A stretch of 64,000 nt of DNA from assembly GCA_013297885.1 (NCBI GenBank), contig JAAFIR010000019.1, positions 30,979 to 94,978 on the forward strand. The letters are read 5' to 3'. The position numbers and the translations under genes are program-made. This DNA comes from Leptospirales bacterium. Its GTDB lineage: Bacteria; Spirochaetota; Leptospiria; Leptospirales; Leptospiraceae. The notes beneath the pieces are model-generated. The model was not told the origin of the DNA. It made no database searches and saw nothing but the letters and a program-made list of their open reading frames with translations. Of the stretch, positions 16,698 through 26,662 are shown one piece after another (position 1 is the first letter of the stretch; every line of letters begins with the position of its first letter).

Positions 16698-18759
16698 TTT
16701 CGCAGTTTGTTCCCACTCCTACTTCACTCTCCAAAATTAAACTTCCACCTTGAATTTGTAATAAATATTTACAAATAAATAGTCCCATTCCAGATCCAAG
16801 TTCTCCTCTAGTCCCAATTGAATTTTTAAAATTTTCACTACTAAATAGTGAACTCAATTTTTCTTCACTCATTCCAATTCCGTGGTCTTTTATATAAAGA
16901 TAAAAATCGTTTTGTTCTGTTTTATGATAAATTTTAATTTCAGTAAACTTTTCAGAAAATTTAATAGCATTTACAATTAAATTGTTTAATACCTGACGTA
17001 AAAAGTTTTTATCAGCATAAATTTTAACACTAGTTTGAATATTTGAAATTAAAGAAATATTTTTTTGAATAAATAAAGGCATCAATTCAATTTTTATACT
17101 ATCTAATAATTCTTTTAATTCAATTTCAACTTTTTCTACTTTTAAATTTCCTGATTTTAATTTGCCAATGTCCAAAAGTTCTTTTATCATTTTTAAACTT
17201 AGTTCAATATTTTCTTTGCACATTTTTAAAAAACTTTTACTCTCTTCATCTGTTTTTGGAATTTTCCTATTTCCTAATATTTCTAATAAATTAAATACTC
17301 CTTGAAGTGGAGTTCTTAGATCATGTGAAACAATTGAAACAAATTTATCTTTAATTAAATTTGCTTCTTCTGCAATTTCTTTTTGCTCTTTATATTCTTT
17401 TGTTCTTGAAATAACTTTTTCTTCTAGTTCTAAATTGATTTTTTTCAGATTAAAACTTAATTCTTCAATTTCGTTTAATGCAAAAGAAAAATTTCTAGAA
17501 ATTAAAATTGAATGTGAAAATAAAAATGCAAGTAGTGCTTGGGGAAATAGAAAAGAAGTTTGAATAATTGTTAAACTATACAACATATCATTTACAATTC
17601 CAATAAAAAAAATTACAGTTCCAATAAAAATAATAGAAGCACTATTTCTTTTTTGAATCATTGCTTTCAAAAAAATATAAAGTAAATAACATAAACAAAT
17701 TAAAGTATAAATATGATAAATTGGAGTTGAAAAAGTATAAATTTCTGAGGGAGTAAACAAAACAAATAAACAAAATAGACCAGATATAATCCAAATGGTT
17801 TTTCTAAATTTGATATTAAAATCTTTTGGGAAAACTAATTGTAAAAAATGACTAAAACATGGTAATGCAAGATAATAACTTAAATATTCAATTCTACTGA
17901 ATAATAAATATGTTCCATCTCTAAATTTTTGATTTAACAATTTTTCATCATTCACTAAAAGTTGAAAAAAAATGCACAAACAAAAAAAACTAAATACTAA
18001 AGCAGATTTATCTTTGTAACGAATCAAAAAAATCACCAAATGATAAATGACCATTGTGAAGAGTGAGCCATAAATAAACAAAGTGTTGTACATCTTACTT
18101 TCTTTTAGATCTCGAATTAAACTTTCTTTCCCAAATTGAATAGAATACCACAATCCGCCATCTCGATTATGAAAATTGGAAAGATGAATGATTATTTCCA
18201 TTTCATTAGTAGCATAGATTATTGGACTTAAAGTTGGTCTTAATTCAGGGACAGAATCTTCCCTTCTCTTACCAACTTTTCCATTTGAAACGATTTTTAA
18301 ACCATTCAAATAAAAATCATAAGCAGTACCAAGCTCTGGTATTTTAAATATTAATGATTTAGGAATTATTTTTGGAAGTTTGATAACTAAACGATATGTT
18401 CCATACCCGAATCTTTTTTTATAAACTTTTGTCCAAACCCCGGGAACTTCTATGAATTCTTTTTTTTTATTTTCTGTTTCAATAGATAAATCAATACTTA
18501 ATACTTCATTTAGTAATAAATCAAATTCTTGTCCAAGTTCAAACTTCTCTTTAGCTATTTCTAATTTTTTAATTTCTAAAAATTCATCAGGATAAAATTC
18601 CCAAGCCCCATCTAAATTAATAATTTCTTTTTCAAAATCAAAATCTCTTAAATCAATAACACCTTTTTTTGCTTCAATTTTTTTTTGCTGAATTTTATCT
18701 GCACAAGAAAAAAATAAACTAATAAATAAAACTAAACTGAATAGTTTTTTTTTACTCAT
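16678..18759 (-). CDS. 7TMR-DISM-type sensor histidine kinase
   Basis: The protein has 693 residues. It starts with a lipoprotein-like signal (LFISLFFSC, Cys near residue 19). An extracytoplasmic beta domain follows (about 40-205; RFGYGTYRLVIKLP, YDFYLNG, NEMEIIIHLSNFHNRDGG), which is the DISM extracellular fold related to carbohydrate-binding modules. Seven hydrophobic helices span about 220-415. A coiled coil leads to HisKA with VSHDLRTPLQG (His about residue 478) and a HATPase_c domain (NLIVNAIKFSE, DHGIGM, GSGMGLFICK). The start overlaps the stop of the GH13 gene by four bases (ATGA), so the kinase is translationally coupled to a glycosidase. A sugar-like ligand is therefore plausible but unproven. 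Confidence 0.85.
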   Translation of the reverse strand: MSKKKLFSLVLFISLFFSCADKIQQKKIEAKKGVIDLRDFDFEKEIINLDGAWEFYPDEFLEIKKLEIAKEKFELGQEFDLLLNEVLSIDLSIETENKKKEFIEVPGVWTKVYKKRFGYGTYRLVIKLPKIIPKSLIFKIPELGTAYDFYLNGLKIVSNGKVGKRREDSVPELRPTLSPIIYATNEMEIIIHLSNFHNRDGGLWYSIQFGKESLIRDLKESKMYNTLFIYGSLFTMVIYHLVIFLIRYKDKSALVFSFFCLCIFFQLLVNDEKLLNQKFRDGTYLLFSRIEYLSYYLALPCFSHFLQLVFPKDFNIKFRKTIWIISGLFCLFVLFTPSEIYTFSTPIYHIYTLICLCYLLYIFLKAMIQKRNSASIIFIGTVIFFIGIVNDMLYSLTIIQTSFLFPQALLAFLFSHSILISRNFSFALNEIEELSFNLKKINLELEEKVISRTKEYKEQKEIAEEANLIKDKFVSIVSHDLRTPLQGVFNLLEILGNRKIPKTDEESKSFLKMCKENIELSLKMIKELLDIGKLKSGNLKVEKVEIELKELLDSIKIELMPLFIQKNISLISNIQTSVKIYADKNFLRQVLNNLIVNAIKFSEKFTEIKIYHKTEQNDFYLYIKDHGIGMSEEKLSSLFSSENFKNSIGTRGELGSGMGLFICKYLLQIQGGSLILESEVGVGTNCEIKLPLK

Positions 18760-20201
18760 CTAGAAATTACAAACCAATGAGATTTTTTAGAATCAAGTTC
18801 AATATGAATTCCTTCTAAAAAATCTTTTTTGGTTCGTTTAAAACTTTGATTATCCATTATATCTTTAAAAATAATTTCTTCATTTTTAAAATCCTGAATT
18901 AATTTTTCTATTTGAATTGGTAATTTTAATTTTCCATAAATTTTTTCTGGGTAAGTATTCAAAATGAATATTTCAAAAAAATTTTCAGTAATGATAAATT
19001 TTAGAATTACAAATTCTACATTTTCATTTGGATAAGACCCTAAATTAGAATCAATTAGCTCTGAAGTTTTATCTTTTCGATTTTGAATTTGAACAAAAGC
19101 TCTCTTGTAAAAATCATTTGTATTTTCATCAAATTCATTTTGTCTTCTACCTAGTTGAACAGGAGTTTTAAGCTCAGAACCCCTACTCTGTCCTTCATGA
19201 TAAAGAATTGCTCCATCTAAAAAACAAACTAATGCAAAATAAGAAAATGAATTTTCTCCAAAATGCGAGAATCCTCTTTCTTCATCGTGATTTTCAATAA
19301 AGCGTAATGATTTAGTTTGATACTCTTTATCAGCTTTTAAATGCAAATAAACTTCTTTTTTGTCTGAATTTTTCAAACGATCGTATAAAGTTTTATCATA
19401 AGTACAATCAAAACCCATTTCTTGAAGTTCAAATTCTTTGTTCCAATAAACTTCTGCTATAAATAAAAATTCTGGTTTTTTCTTTTTGAGAAACGGAATA
19501 ATTTCTGTCCAGTATGGAAGTGATTTTACACCATGAGTTTTTTCAAAAACATCTGTAAGCGGAAGCATCGCCATATCACATCGAACTCCATCAGCAATTT
19601 CAGAAATATCTTCAAGAATTTTTTTGTGAAGTGAAATTACATTTGGATTGGAAAAATCCCATTGTACAGTATCTGACCAACCATCAAAAAAAGGATCTCT
19701 TCCATAATAATAAATTTTTCCGTTTTTATGTAAAAATGAATTTTTACAAACTTCCCCTTTTTTTTCTAAAAAATAATCTGGAAATAAATCAATATAAATG
19801 GAATCTACTGAAACATGGTTAGGGACAAAATCTAAAATTAATTTTTTTCCTAATACATTTAATTTAAATTTAAATTGTTTAATTTCATATTTATGATTTG
19901 CTATAGATAAATTTGGGATGTATTCAAAAATTGAATAAGGCGAACCTATAATGTCTTTTTCATTCAAATCTTGCAGAGCTTTACCAAACTCTTTTTTTAA
20001 TCCATCATGAGATTTACAAATCTCAACAGATTTTGGGGAAGGTTTCCAGATTCCCATGAGCCAAACAGCATCTGCAGAAGCAAATTCAGGTTCTTCAAAA
20101 ATTGAATCAGGTATTTGTATCAGTAAAGATTTTTTTTCAGCACAAAAAATTCTTGTGTTTAATTGATAAATAAAAAATTGATTTAATAAATTCTTTTCCA
20201 T
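18756..20201 (-). CDS. Alpha-amylase-family (GH13) glycosidase-like protein
   Basis: The protein has 481 residues without an export signal, so it is probably cytoplasmic. GH13 motifs are visible: LILDFVPNHVS (region I), GVRCDMAMLPL (region II with the nucleophile Asp), FLFIAEVYW (acid/base Glu) and FIENHDEERGF (His-Asp transition-state pair). The insertion FFDGWSDTVQWDFSNP before region II resembles a subgroup annotated only as alpha-amylase. The N-terminal 60 residues are shorter than in classic amylases. Its start codon overlaps that of the divergent peptide-binding protein by two bases, and its stop overlaps the start of the DISM kinase. Substrate is unknown; a short alpha-glucan or trehalose-type sugar is a guess. 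Confidence 0.8.
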   Translation of the reverse strand: MEKNLLNQFFIYQLNTRIFCAEKKSLLIQIPDSIFEEPEFASADAVWLMGIWKPSPKSVEICKSHDGLKKEFGKALQDLNEKDIIGSPYSIFEYIPNLSIANHKYEIKQFKFKLNVLGKKLILDFVPNHVSVDSIYIDLFPDYFLEKKGEVCKNSFLHKNGKIYYYGRDPFFDGWSDTVQWDFSNPNVISLHKKILEDISEIADGVRCDMAMLPLTDVFEKTHGVKSLPYWTEIIPFLKKKKPEFLFIAEVYWNKEFELQEMGFDCTYDKTLYDRLKNSDKKEVYLHLKADKEYQTKSLRFIENHDEERGFSHFGENSFSYFALVCFLDGAILYHEGQSRGSELKTPVQLGRRQNEFDENTNDFYKRAFVQIQNRKDKTSELIDSNLGSYPNENVEFVILKFIITENFFEIFILNTYPEKIYGKLKLPIQIEKLIQDFKNEEIIFKDIMDNQSFKRTKKDFLEGIHIELDSKKSHWFVISR

Positions 20202-20211
20202 GAGGTTAATT

Positions 20212-22137
20212 TTGAAACAAACAAAAATTACTTATATACTAATTACAATCCTTCTTTTCTCGCAAGCTTTCTTTTGTAAAAAAACAGAAAAACCTTTAGA
20301 AGAAAAAGAGGAGATAATTGAAAGTTATAAAGTTAGCGACAAAACTTGGGATGGTGATGAAAAAACTATTCCAGAAGTGATGCAAAAAGACAATCCAATA
20401 GCAAATCCACAAGCAACAAAAGGTGGAAGTTTTAGATTATACGGTCACCAATATCCAAAATCGTTAAATTATTATTTAGAGCAATATTCCACCACTGCTA
20501 GAATTTTTACTTCACTTTTTGAAACTTTAACAATTAATCATCCAATTACACTTGAAAATATTCCACATTTAGCTAAAGCTTGGAAAATTTCCAAAGACAA
20601 AAAAAAATTCACTTTTGAAATAGACCAAAATGCAAAATGGTCAGACGATAAACCAATTACTGCTGATGATGTTTTATTCACTTTCAAAACAATTATGGAT
20701 CCAAAAAATAATACCCCTGTATTTAGAATTGGACTTTCTCGTTTTGAAGAGCCAAAAAAAATTGATGAGTTTACTGTAGAGTTTACGGCAAAAAAAATCC
20801 ACTGGGATAATTTTAATACAATTGCAACTGGACTAATGATTTTGCCAAAACACTATTATGAAGGAAAAGACTTTAACAAAGAAAATTTTGAATTTCCTGT
20901 TGTAAGTGGTGCTTATAAACTTGTCGATGTTAAACAAAATAGATACATTAGACTTGGAAGACGTGGGGATTATTGGCAAAGGGCTTATCCGTTTGCAAAA
21001 GGAAGAAATAATTTTGACGAAGTTATTTATAAATTTTATAATGAAGAAGGAATTGCATTTCAATCTTTTGTTAAAGGGGACATAGATTTTTTTCCAGTGT
21101 ATCGTGCAGCAACTTGGATTGACCAAGCTAAAGGTGAAAAATTTGATAAAAATTTAATTCTAAAACAAAGAATTTTTAACCAAAAGCCAATTGGATTTCA
21201 AGGTTGGGCAATGAATATGAGAAGAGAAATTTTTAAAGATAAAAAAGTTAGAAAAGCTTTAGCATATCTAGTGAATAGAAAATTGATGATTGAAAAATTA
21301 GCATTTAATCAATATTCACCAACAAACTCCTATTACCCGGACTATTATTTAGGCAACGAAACCAATCCAAATGAAGAAATTGATTTTAACGTTGAAAAAG
21401 CAAAAGAGTTATTTAAAGAAGCTGGATACATCCAAAATGCAAAAGGTATTTTAGAGAAAGATGGAAAAGAGTTTAGCTTCACAATTCTAGATAGAGATAA
21501 AAGTACAGAAAAATATTTTACAGTCTTTATGGAAGATGCTAAAAAAGTTGGTGTCAAAGCAAATATTGAAACCACAGATCTGGCTGGTTTTAGCAAACGA
21601 ATTGATGAATTTGATTTTGATTTGGCTTGGACAGCATGGGGTTCAGGAGTATTTAAAGATCCTGAAGGAATGTGGTATTCCAAATATGCAGATCAAAAAA
21701 TGCAACAAAACATAACTGGATTTAAAAACAAAAAAGTGGATGAACTAATTGAAAAACAAAAATCAGAATTTTCAAAATCCAAACGAGATATGATAGTAAA
21801 AGAAATAGACAAAATTATTTATGCAGAACATCCATATATCTTACTTTGGCATTTAGATAATACTAGGCTTTTATATTGGAATAAATTTTCTACCCCTGAA
21901 ATTCCACTTGGAAGATATGGCACTGAAGATTTTGCTACTGATTATTGGTGGTTTGATAAAACAAAATCTGAAAATCTATCAAAAGCAATTAAAGAAAATT
22001 TGACCCTGAATCCAGAAATCACAGAATTTAAAATTCCACCAGATGCTTTTAAATCTGAAGAACCAAAACAAGAAATTAAAAAAGAAAAACAATCACCCAA
22101 AAAAGAAACTAAAAAAAAGAAGAAAGTTAAAAAATAA
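20212..22137 (+). CDS. Family 5 (oligopeptide/nickel-type) ABC substrate-binding lipoprotein
   Basis: This is the periplasmic or lipid-anchored receptor of an oligopeptide-type importer. The signal ITILLFSQAFFC gives a lipobox Cys near residue 20. The SBP_bac_5 signature is clear (IPHLAKAWKISKDKKKFTFEI, DDVLFTFKTIMDP, VRKALAYLVNRKLMIEKL), and the mature domain covers about residues 60-600. The C-terminal tail is an unusual Lys/Glu-rich run. Two starts are possible. ATG 20200 overlaps the divergent GH13 start codon and has no upstream ribosome site. TTG 20212 is preceded by GAGG at 20202-20205 with a good spacer, and I prefer it. No permease or ATPase genes are adjacent. In leptospires this family usually lies with its permeases, so this copy is an orphan. 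Confidence 0.88.
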   Translation: MKQTKITYILITILLFSQAFFCKKTEKPLEEKEEIIESYKVSDKTWDGDEKTIPEVMQKDNPIANPQATKGGSFRLYGHQYPKSLNYYLEQYSTTARIFTSLFETLTINHPITLENIPHLAKAWKISKDKKKFTFEIDQNAKWSDDKPITADDVLFTFKTIMDPKNNTPVFRIGLSRFEEPKKIDEFTVEFTAKKIHWDNFNTIATGLMILPKHYYEGKDFNKENFEFPVVSGAYKLVDVKQNRYIRLGRRGDYWQRAYPFAKGRNNFDEVIYKFYNEEGIAFQSFVKGDIDFFPVYRAATWIDQAKGEKFDKNLILKQRIFNQKPIGFQGWAMNMRREIFKDKKVRKALAYLVNRKLMIEKLAFNQYSPTNSYYPDYYLGNETNPNEEIDFNVEKAKELFKEAGYIQNAKGILEKDGKEFSFTILDRDKSTEKYFTVFMEDAKKVGVKANIETTDLAGFSKRIDEFDFDLAWTAWGSGVFKDPEGMWYSKYADQKMQQNITGFKNKKVDELIEKQKSEFSKSKRDMIVKEIDKIIYAEHPYILLWHLDNTRLLYWNKFSTPEIPLGRYGTEDFATDYWWFDKTKSENLSKAIKENLTLNPEITEFKIPPDAFKSEEPKQEIKKEKQSPKKETKKKKKVKK

Positions 22138-22155
22138 TCCTATTTTTTTTGCTGA

Positions 22156-22209
22156 TTTTTTCTCACTTAACATTGATTAAACGTTAAATCATTAAGTTAA
22201 GTGAGAAAA
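22156..22209. terminator. Long palindromic bidirectional terminator
   Basis: TTTTCTCACTTAAC (22158-22171) pairs with GTTAAGTGAGAAAA (22196-22209). The bases between are themselves nearly self-complementary, so about 52 nt fold into one almost continuous hairpin. It is flanked by a T run on one side and A-rich sequence on the other, and lies between convergent genes. The outer arm resembles hairpin I of repeat copy M, but the family linker and ends are absent. Confidence 0.7.
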
Positions 22210-22336
22210 CAACTACCTTTTTATATATTAATTCTCCATTTCACTTTGAAAGCTAAATCAAAAAAAAAAAGTATATAATTTTTTTTTAGATGATTTAATT
22301 TAATTAATTATTTTACAAAATTGAAAAATATTTATA

Positions 22337-22687
22337 TCAACAAAGTAACTCGTTTAATTCTTCTTGAAAAAGTTTTAAAACATTTTTATAAGTTTCACCT
22401 TGAAATGCTACCCAGTTTTTCATGGGTGCACCACCTCTAAGTGACTCCCATAAAACTGCTTCTTTTATTTTTAAAGCTTTTGTTAATCTATCTTTAGTAA
22501 AATAAAAAATGACTCTTTCTTTATGATAGCAACCAACAGGTTTTTTTAACAAAAAAATTGTTGGTATTCCAAACATAAAACTTACTCTAAGTTCAATTGG
22601 TAATTTTTCAACAATGGATTGCAAAACTGGATGAGGTGGTTTTGAATTCGATTTTTTCTTTGTGATAATTTTTTTTTTTGAAGTCAT
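22337..22687 (-). CDS. Small basic protein, TfoX-N-like
   Basis: A 116-residue protein beginning with a Lys/Ser-rich tail (MTSKKKIITKKKSNSK). The core has MFGIPTIFLLKKPVGCYHKERVIFYF, then LWESLRGGAPMKNWVAF and a short helix. The MFG...GG.PMK-W/Y-V arrangement recalls the TfoX N-terminal domain and related small proteins. The match is weak and no function follows from it. AGGAAA upstream of the ATG supports the start. It is isolated: convergent with the binding-protein gene and divergent from sucC across repeat copy E. Confidence 0.5.
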   Translation of the reverse strand: MTSKKKIITKKKSNSKPPHPVLQSIVEKLPIELRVSFMFGIPTIFLLKKPVGCYHKERVIFYFTKDRLTKALKIKEAVLWESLRGGAPMKNWVAFQGETYKNVLKLFQEELNELLC

Positions 22688-22771
22688 TGTATTTCCTAAA
22701 TTTCTTTTAATTTTTTTAATTAAAAAAAAGATTCACTTTAATCAATTAAAATTTTCAACCATCTAAAACTA

Positions 22772-22908
22772 GCGAAAACGATCAACTCGTGGTCAAAAAA
22801 TTGTGGATGCAATTTTTTTGACCGAAGAGGCGAGCGTGTTTTTTGCAAGCCTCAATTTAGAAAAATCTTCTTTTTGTGCAAGTGATTGGTGAAGCAAAAA
22901 TTCGCCCA
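22772..22908 (-). repeat. Structured repeat copy E
   Basis: Read on the minus strand, GGGCGAA (22902-22908) pairs with TTCGC (22772-22776). Hairpin I uses TTTTTGC and GCAAAAA-type arms. The linker CACGCTCGCCTC leads to arm II, GGTCAAAAAAATT with AATTTTTTGACC (22791-22833). The copy makes up most of the 22688-23022 gap between divergent genes. The rest of that gap is AT-rich and presumably holds the sucC promoter. Confidence 0.8.
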
Positions 22909-23022
22909 ATTTTTAATTCCTAATATTTAATTTTTAAATGACAATATAGATTTAAAAAAAATCATTCTAATTGAAGTTAGTTTTAGACTAATTAATAAAT
23001 ACCTATTTTTCAGGATAATTTT

Positions 23023-24189
23023 ATGAAAATTCATGAATACCAAGCAAAGGAAGTTTTGCGAAGACACAACGTAGCTGTTCCTTTTGGAGTTGTAATAGAT
23101 AAAAAAGAAGATGGACCAAAAGCTTATGAAGAGATGATTAAGTATTCTCCAGTTGTAGTTGTTAAAGCTCAAATTCACGCAGGTGGTAGAGGAAAAGGTG
23201 GTGGAGTTAAAGTCACTAAAACTAAAGAAGATGCTCTTGCTGCTGTTGATAAAATTCTTGGAATGCAATTAATCACTCCACAAACTGGTCCTGAAGGAAA
23301 AAAAGTTTTAAAAGTTTATCTTGAACAAGGTATTGAAATTGACAAAGAATTTTATCTTTCGATTTTACTAGATCGTTCCGCAAAAAAAACAATGTTTATG
23401 GCATCTCGTGAAGGTGGAATGGACATTGAAGAAGTTGCTGAAAAACATCCTGAAAAAATTATCAAAATCCAAATTGATACTGGTGTCGGTATTCAACCAA
23501 ACCAAGCAAGAGAACTCGGTTTTGCTCTTGGACTTTCGGGAGATGCTTTAAAATCTTCAGTTGGATTTTTTACCTCTCTTTACAATGCATATATGAAAGA
23601 AGATTGTTCTCTTTTAGAAATCAATCCTTTAATTCTCACAAAACAAAACCAAATTATTGCTGGTGACTGCAAAATCAATTTTGATGATAATGCTTCATAC
23701 AGACATGAAGAAAATTTAAACTTCAGAGATAAAACTGAAGAAGATCCATTAGAGCTTCAAGCATCTGAATTTAATTTGAATTATGTAAAACTTGATGGGA
23801 ACATTGGTTGTATGGTAAATGGTGCTGGACTTGCAATGTCAACAATGGACATCATCAAACTTGCTGGTGCAGAGCCTGCAAACTTTTTAGACGTGGGTGG
23901 TGGAGCAAACGTAACAACTGTTACAAATGGTTTTAAAATCATTCTTGGTGACCCAAATGTAAAAGCAATTTTTGTAAATATATTTGGTGGAATTGTGAGA
24001 TGTGACCGAGTGGCACAAGGAATTGTGGAAGCTGCAAAAGCTGTAAACATCAAAGTTCCATTAATGGTTCGTTTAAAAGGTACAAATGCTGAAGAAGGAA
24101 AAAAAATCCTCGCAGATTCTGGACTCACAATTGTAGTTGCTGATGAATTAAAAGACGCGGCAGAAAAAATCCCAGCTTTAATTAAATAA
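23023..24189 (+). CDS. sucC: Succinate--CoA ligase, beta subunit
   Basis: TCA-cycle enzyme subunit that carries nucleotide and succinate sites. It has 388 residues, the usual length. The ATP-grasp domain covers about 1-240, with [17 protein letters not shown] at the start, the Gly-rich [10 protein letters not shown] and [11 protein letters not shown]. The C-terminal ligase domain has [21 protein letters not shown] and the power-helix region near [18 protein letters not shown] lies eight bases before the ATG. sucD follows after 10 nt, so this is the normal sucCD operon. Nucleotide preference (ATP or GTP) was not assigned. Confidence 0.97.
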   Translation: MKIHEYQAKEVLRRHNVAVPFGVVIDKKEDGPKAYEEMIKYSPVVVVKAQIHAGGRGKGGGVKVTKTKEDALAAVDKILGMQLITPQTGPEGKKVLKVYLEQGIEIDKEFYLSILLDRSAKKTMFMASREGGMDIEEVAEKHPEKIIKIQIDTGVGIQPNQARELGFALGLSGDALKSSVGFFTSLYNAYMKEDCSLLEINPLILTKQNQIIAGDCKINFDDNASYRHEENLNFRDKTEEDPLELQASEFNLNYVKLDGNIGCMVNGAGLAMSTMDIIKLAGAEPANFLDVGGGANVTTVTNGFKIILGDPNVKAIFVNIFGGIVRCDRVAQGIVEAAKAVNIKVPLMVRLKGTNAEEGKKILADSGLTIVVADELKDAAEKIPALIK

Positions 24190-24199
24190 GGAAATAAAT

Positions 24200-25087
24200 A
24201 TGGCAGTTTTATTAGATAAAAACACTAAAATCGTTGTGGGTGGAATCACTGGTAAAGAAGGTTCTTTTCACACAACTCAAATGATAGAATACAACACTCC
24301 TTTTGGTTCAAAGGTAGTTGCTGGTGTTACACCTGGAAAAGGCGGAACTAAATCCGAACACGGAGTTCCAGTGTTTAACACTGTAAAAGATGCAATCAAA
24401 AATGAAGGTGCAAATGTATCTGTAATTTTTGTTCCACCAGCTTTTGCAGCAGATGCAATTTTGGAAGGAATTTTTGCGGAGATTCCACTTGTGATTTGCA
24501 TCACAGAAGGAATTCCTGTTCATGATATGACTAAAGTTTATTCAGTTTTAAAAGGATCAAAAACTAGATTAGTTGGTCCAAACTGTCCAGGTGTAATTAG
24601 CCCAGGTAAATGTAAAATTGGAATTATGCCGGGTTTTATTCACAAAGAAGGTCGCATTGGTGTGGTTTCTAAATCTGGAACATTAACATATGAAGCAGTG
24701 GGTCAATTAACTAACGCTGGTCTTGGTCAATCCACTTGTATCGGTATCGGTGGAGATCCAATTATTGGAACTTCTCATATTGATGCATTAAAGCTCTTAA
24801 ACGAAGATCCTGAAACTGATGGAATCATCATGATTGGTGAAATTGGTGGAACTGCTGAAGAAGAAGCTGCTGCATTTGTAAAAGCAAATATCAAAAAACC
24901 AATTGTTGGTTTTATTGCAGGACAAACTGCTCCTCCAGGAAAAAGAATGGGTCATGCTGGAGCAATCATCAGTGGTGGAATGGGAACAGCAAAATCCAAA
25001 ATGGATGCAATGAAAGATGCAGGAATTCATGTTTGCCAATCACCTGCTGATATGGGTGCTACTATGAAAAAAGTTTTAGGAAAATAA
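24200..25087 (+). CDS. sucD: Succinate--CoA ligase, alpha subunit
   Basis: The CoA-binding and phospho-histidine subunit, 295 residues, partner of SucC. The CoA-binding Rossmann domain opens with [13 protein letters not shown] and [10 protein letters not shown]. The ligase half contains [21 protein letters not shown] and the phosphorylated His in [10 protein letters not shown] (about residue 250). A clean AAGGAA site precedes the ATG. The TolC-like gene starts only four bases after the stop, with its ribosome site inside the sucD end, so the metabolic operon runs into an export gene. Confidence 0.97.
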   Translation: MAVLLDKNTKIVVGGITGKEGSFHTTQMIEYNTPFGSKVVAGVTPGKGGTKSEHGVPVFNTVKDAIKNEGANVSVIFVPPAFAADAILEGIFAEIPLVICITEGIPVHDMTKVYSVLKGSKTRLVGPNCPGVISPGKCKIGIMPGFIHKEGRIGVVSKSGTLTYEAVGQLTNAGLGQSTCIGIGGDPIIGTSHIDALKLLNEDPETDGIIMIGEIGGTAEEEAAAFVKANIKKPIVGFIAGQTAPPGKRMGHAGAIISGGMGTAKSKMDAMKDAGIHVCQSPADMGATMKKVLGK

Positions 25088-25091
25088 TTAA

Positions 25092-26654
25092 ATGATTTTA
25101 AAAAGTTTGATTTTATTTTTTGCAATTGGTATTTTTTCGGAAGAAGGTAAAATTGTTACTGGAAATGATAAGGCAATTAAAGTTTCAAAATTAAGTATTA
25201 GAGAAATTGTACAACGCTCTTTGGAATTTAATCCTTCTGTTAGAAATACAAAATATGAATTAGTAAAATATGATTCTAACTATTTAAAATCGCAGTCCAA
25301 ATACTCTTGGAGAGTTGTGGGTGGTGCTGATATCAATCAAGGAAGACTTCCTTTTAACCAAGCACAATTTTTCCAAGGAACTAAAACACAAACAAATAAA
25401 TATTCTCTTGGATTGGAAAAAATATTTTCAACAGGAACTTATTTTAAAATTGATGCAAGTACTCAAAGATTTGATTCAAACGCATTTGAGAATCAATTTT
25501 CTGCTGGTGGATTTAGAGCATTTGGAATTCCACCACTTTTTACAGGTGCTATCACTGCGACCATTTCACATGATTTAATTAAAAATGGTTTAGGTGCGGC
25601 TTTTGGAAATGGACTCACAGAAATGAACACTGAGGAATTAATCAAAAAACAAACTGAAATTAACAAACAAGAATTATCCTCTAGACTTTCAACTTCCATT
25701 ATTCAATCATTAGTTGATTATTGGGCTTATGCAGTATCCGATTCCTCTGTAAAAACTTTTGAAAAGTTATTACTTAACACAAAAAATATTAGAGATTTAA
25801 CAAAGCAAAAAACTGCAATTGGTCTCTCAGATGGATTTGAAATCAACCAATGGAATGCACTATATCAAAACACTGAAAGCCAACTTGAAAAATCAAAACT
25901 TGAAAGAGATGAACAAAAAAGAAAAATTTTAAGAACATTAAATTTAACTAATGATTCTGAAATTGGAGAAACATCAGATTTAACAGACGAACTTCCAAAA
26001 GATTTAGATTACGAAAAAGATTTAGCTTTTGCTTACTCAAATCGTGCAGATTGGAAAAATAGTAAAACTAGAAAAGAAATGTCTGTACTTGCAATGAAAA
26101 ATGCAAAAAATAATGCTCTCCCATCTTTAGTAGTTGCTGGAAGTTATGCATATACTGGTCAAAATTTAGTTGGACCAGCAGATAATTTTACAGATTCTTT
26201 TAATGGTGTAATGACTGGAAAATATAGAACACTAAACGCTAATGCAAAATTAAATTATCCAATTAATGATCCCGGAGTGAAAGCAGACTTTAGAGATGCA
26301 AAAATTTTAGAAGCACAATCAAACTTTTTAGAAGATGATTTAAAAAAAGAAATCGAAGATGATGTAAAATTTAGAATTGAGTCTGTAAAAATTTCACATA
26401 AAATTCTTCAAAATGCGATTAAAACAAAAAAAGATTCTGAAAATTATTATAATGGACTTTATAATTCATTCCGTGCAGGAAGATTTAATGCACTAGCTGT
26501 TAAAAACGCTTTGGACTTACTTGTTCAAAATGATCTTTCTGAAATACAAGCTAGAATAAATTTTAATATTAATTTATTAAGATATGAAGTTGCTAAGAAC
26601 TCTTTGCTTTCAAAATATGATATTAATGTAGATGCAATAGTTACAAGTTTTTAA
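25092..26654 (+). CDS. TolC-family outer-membrane efflux protein
   Basis: The protein has 520 residues with a short signal peptide ([14 protein letters not shown]). The outer-membrane efflux repeats are recognisable: [19 protein letters not shown] near the start, long amphipathic helices about 200-290 and 400-500, and the second-half counterpart [20 protein letters not shown]. Such proteins form the outer-membrane exit duct of RND or ABC exporters and type I secretion. No inner-membrane pump or adaptor is encoded nearby. Gln/Asn-rich loops in the barrel half are normal for spirochaete members. It is coupled to sucD upstream and ends nine bases before the hybrid kinase gene. Confidence 0.85.
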   Translation: MILKSLILFFAIGIFSEEGKIVTGNDKAIKVSKLSIREIVQRSLEFNPSVRNTKYELVKYDSNYLKSQSKYSWRVVGGADINQGRLPFNQAQFFQGTKTQTNKYSLGLEKIFSTGTYFKIDASTQRFDSNAFENQFSAGGFRAFGIPPLFTGAITATISHDLIKNGLGAAFGNGLTEMNTEELIKKQTEINKQELSSRLSTSIIQSLVDYWAYAVSDSSVKTFEKLLLNTKNIRDLTKQKTAIGLSDGFEINQWNALYQNTESQLEKSKLERDEQKRKILRTLNLTNDSEIGETSDLTDELPKDLDYEKDLAFAYSNRADWKNSKTRKEMSVLAMKNAKNNALPSLVVAGSYAYTGQNLVGPADNFTDSFNGVMTGKYRTLNANAKLNYPINDPGVKADFRDAKILEAQSNFLEDDLKKEIEDDVKFRIESVKISHKILQNAIKTKKDSENYYNGLYNSFRAGRFNALAVKNALDLLVQNDLSEIQARINFNINLLRYEVAKNSLLSKYDINVDAIVTSF

Positions 26655-26662
26655 GTCATATT

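Noticed and set aside
22156..22209. The long palindrome as a thirteenth copy of the repeat family
   Set aside because: It lacks the GGGCGA end, the CCGAGCT linker and the right end; a convergent-gene terminator explains it.
22971..22999. TTGAAG and TAATAA resembling -35 and -10 boxes before sucC
   Set aside because: In sequence this A+T-rich, such matches arise by chance, and Leptospira promoters are not well enough modelled to call it.
23781..24128. Long minus-strand open frame inside sucC
   Set aside because: sucC is unmistakable on the other strand. The antisense frame has no ribosome site or recognisable domain.
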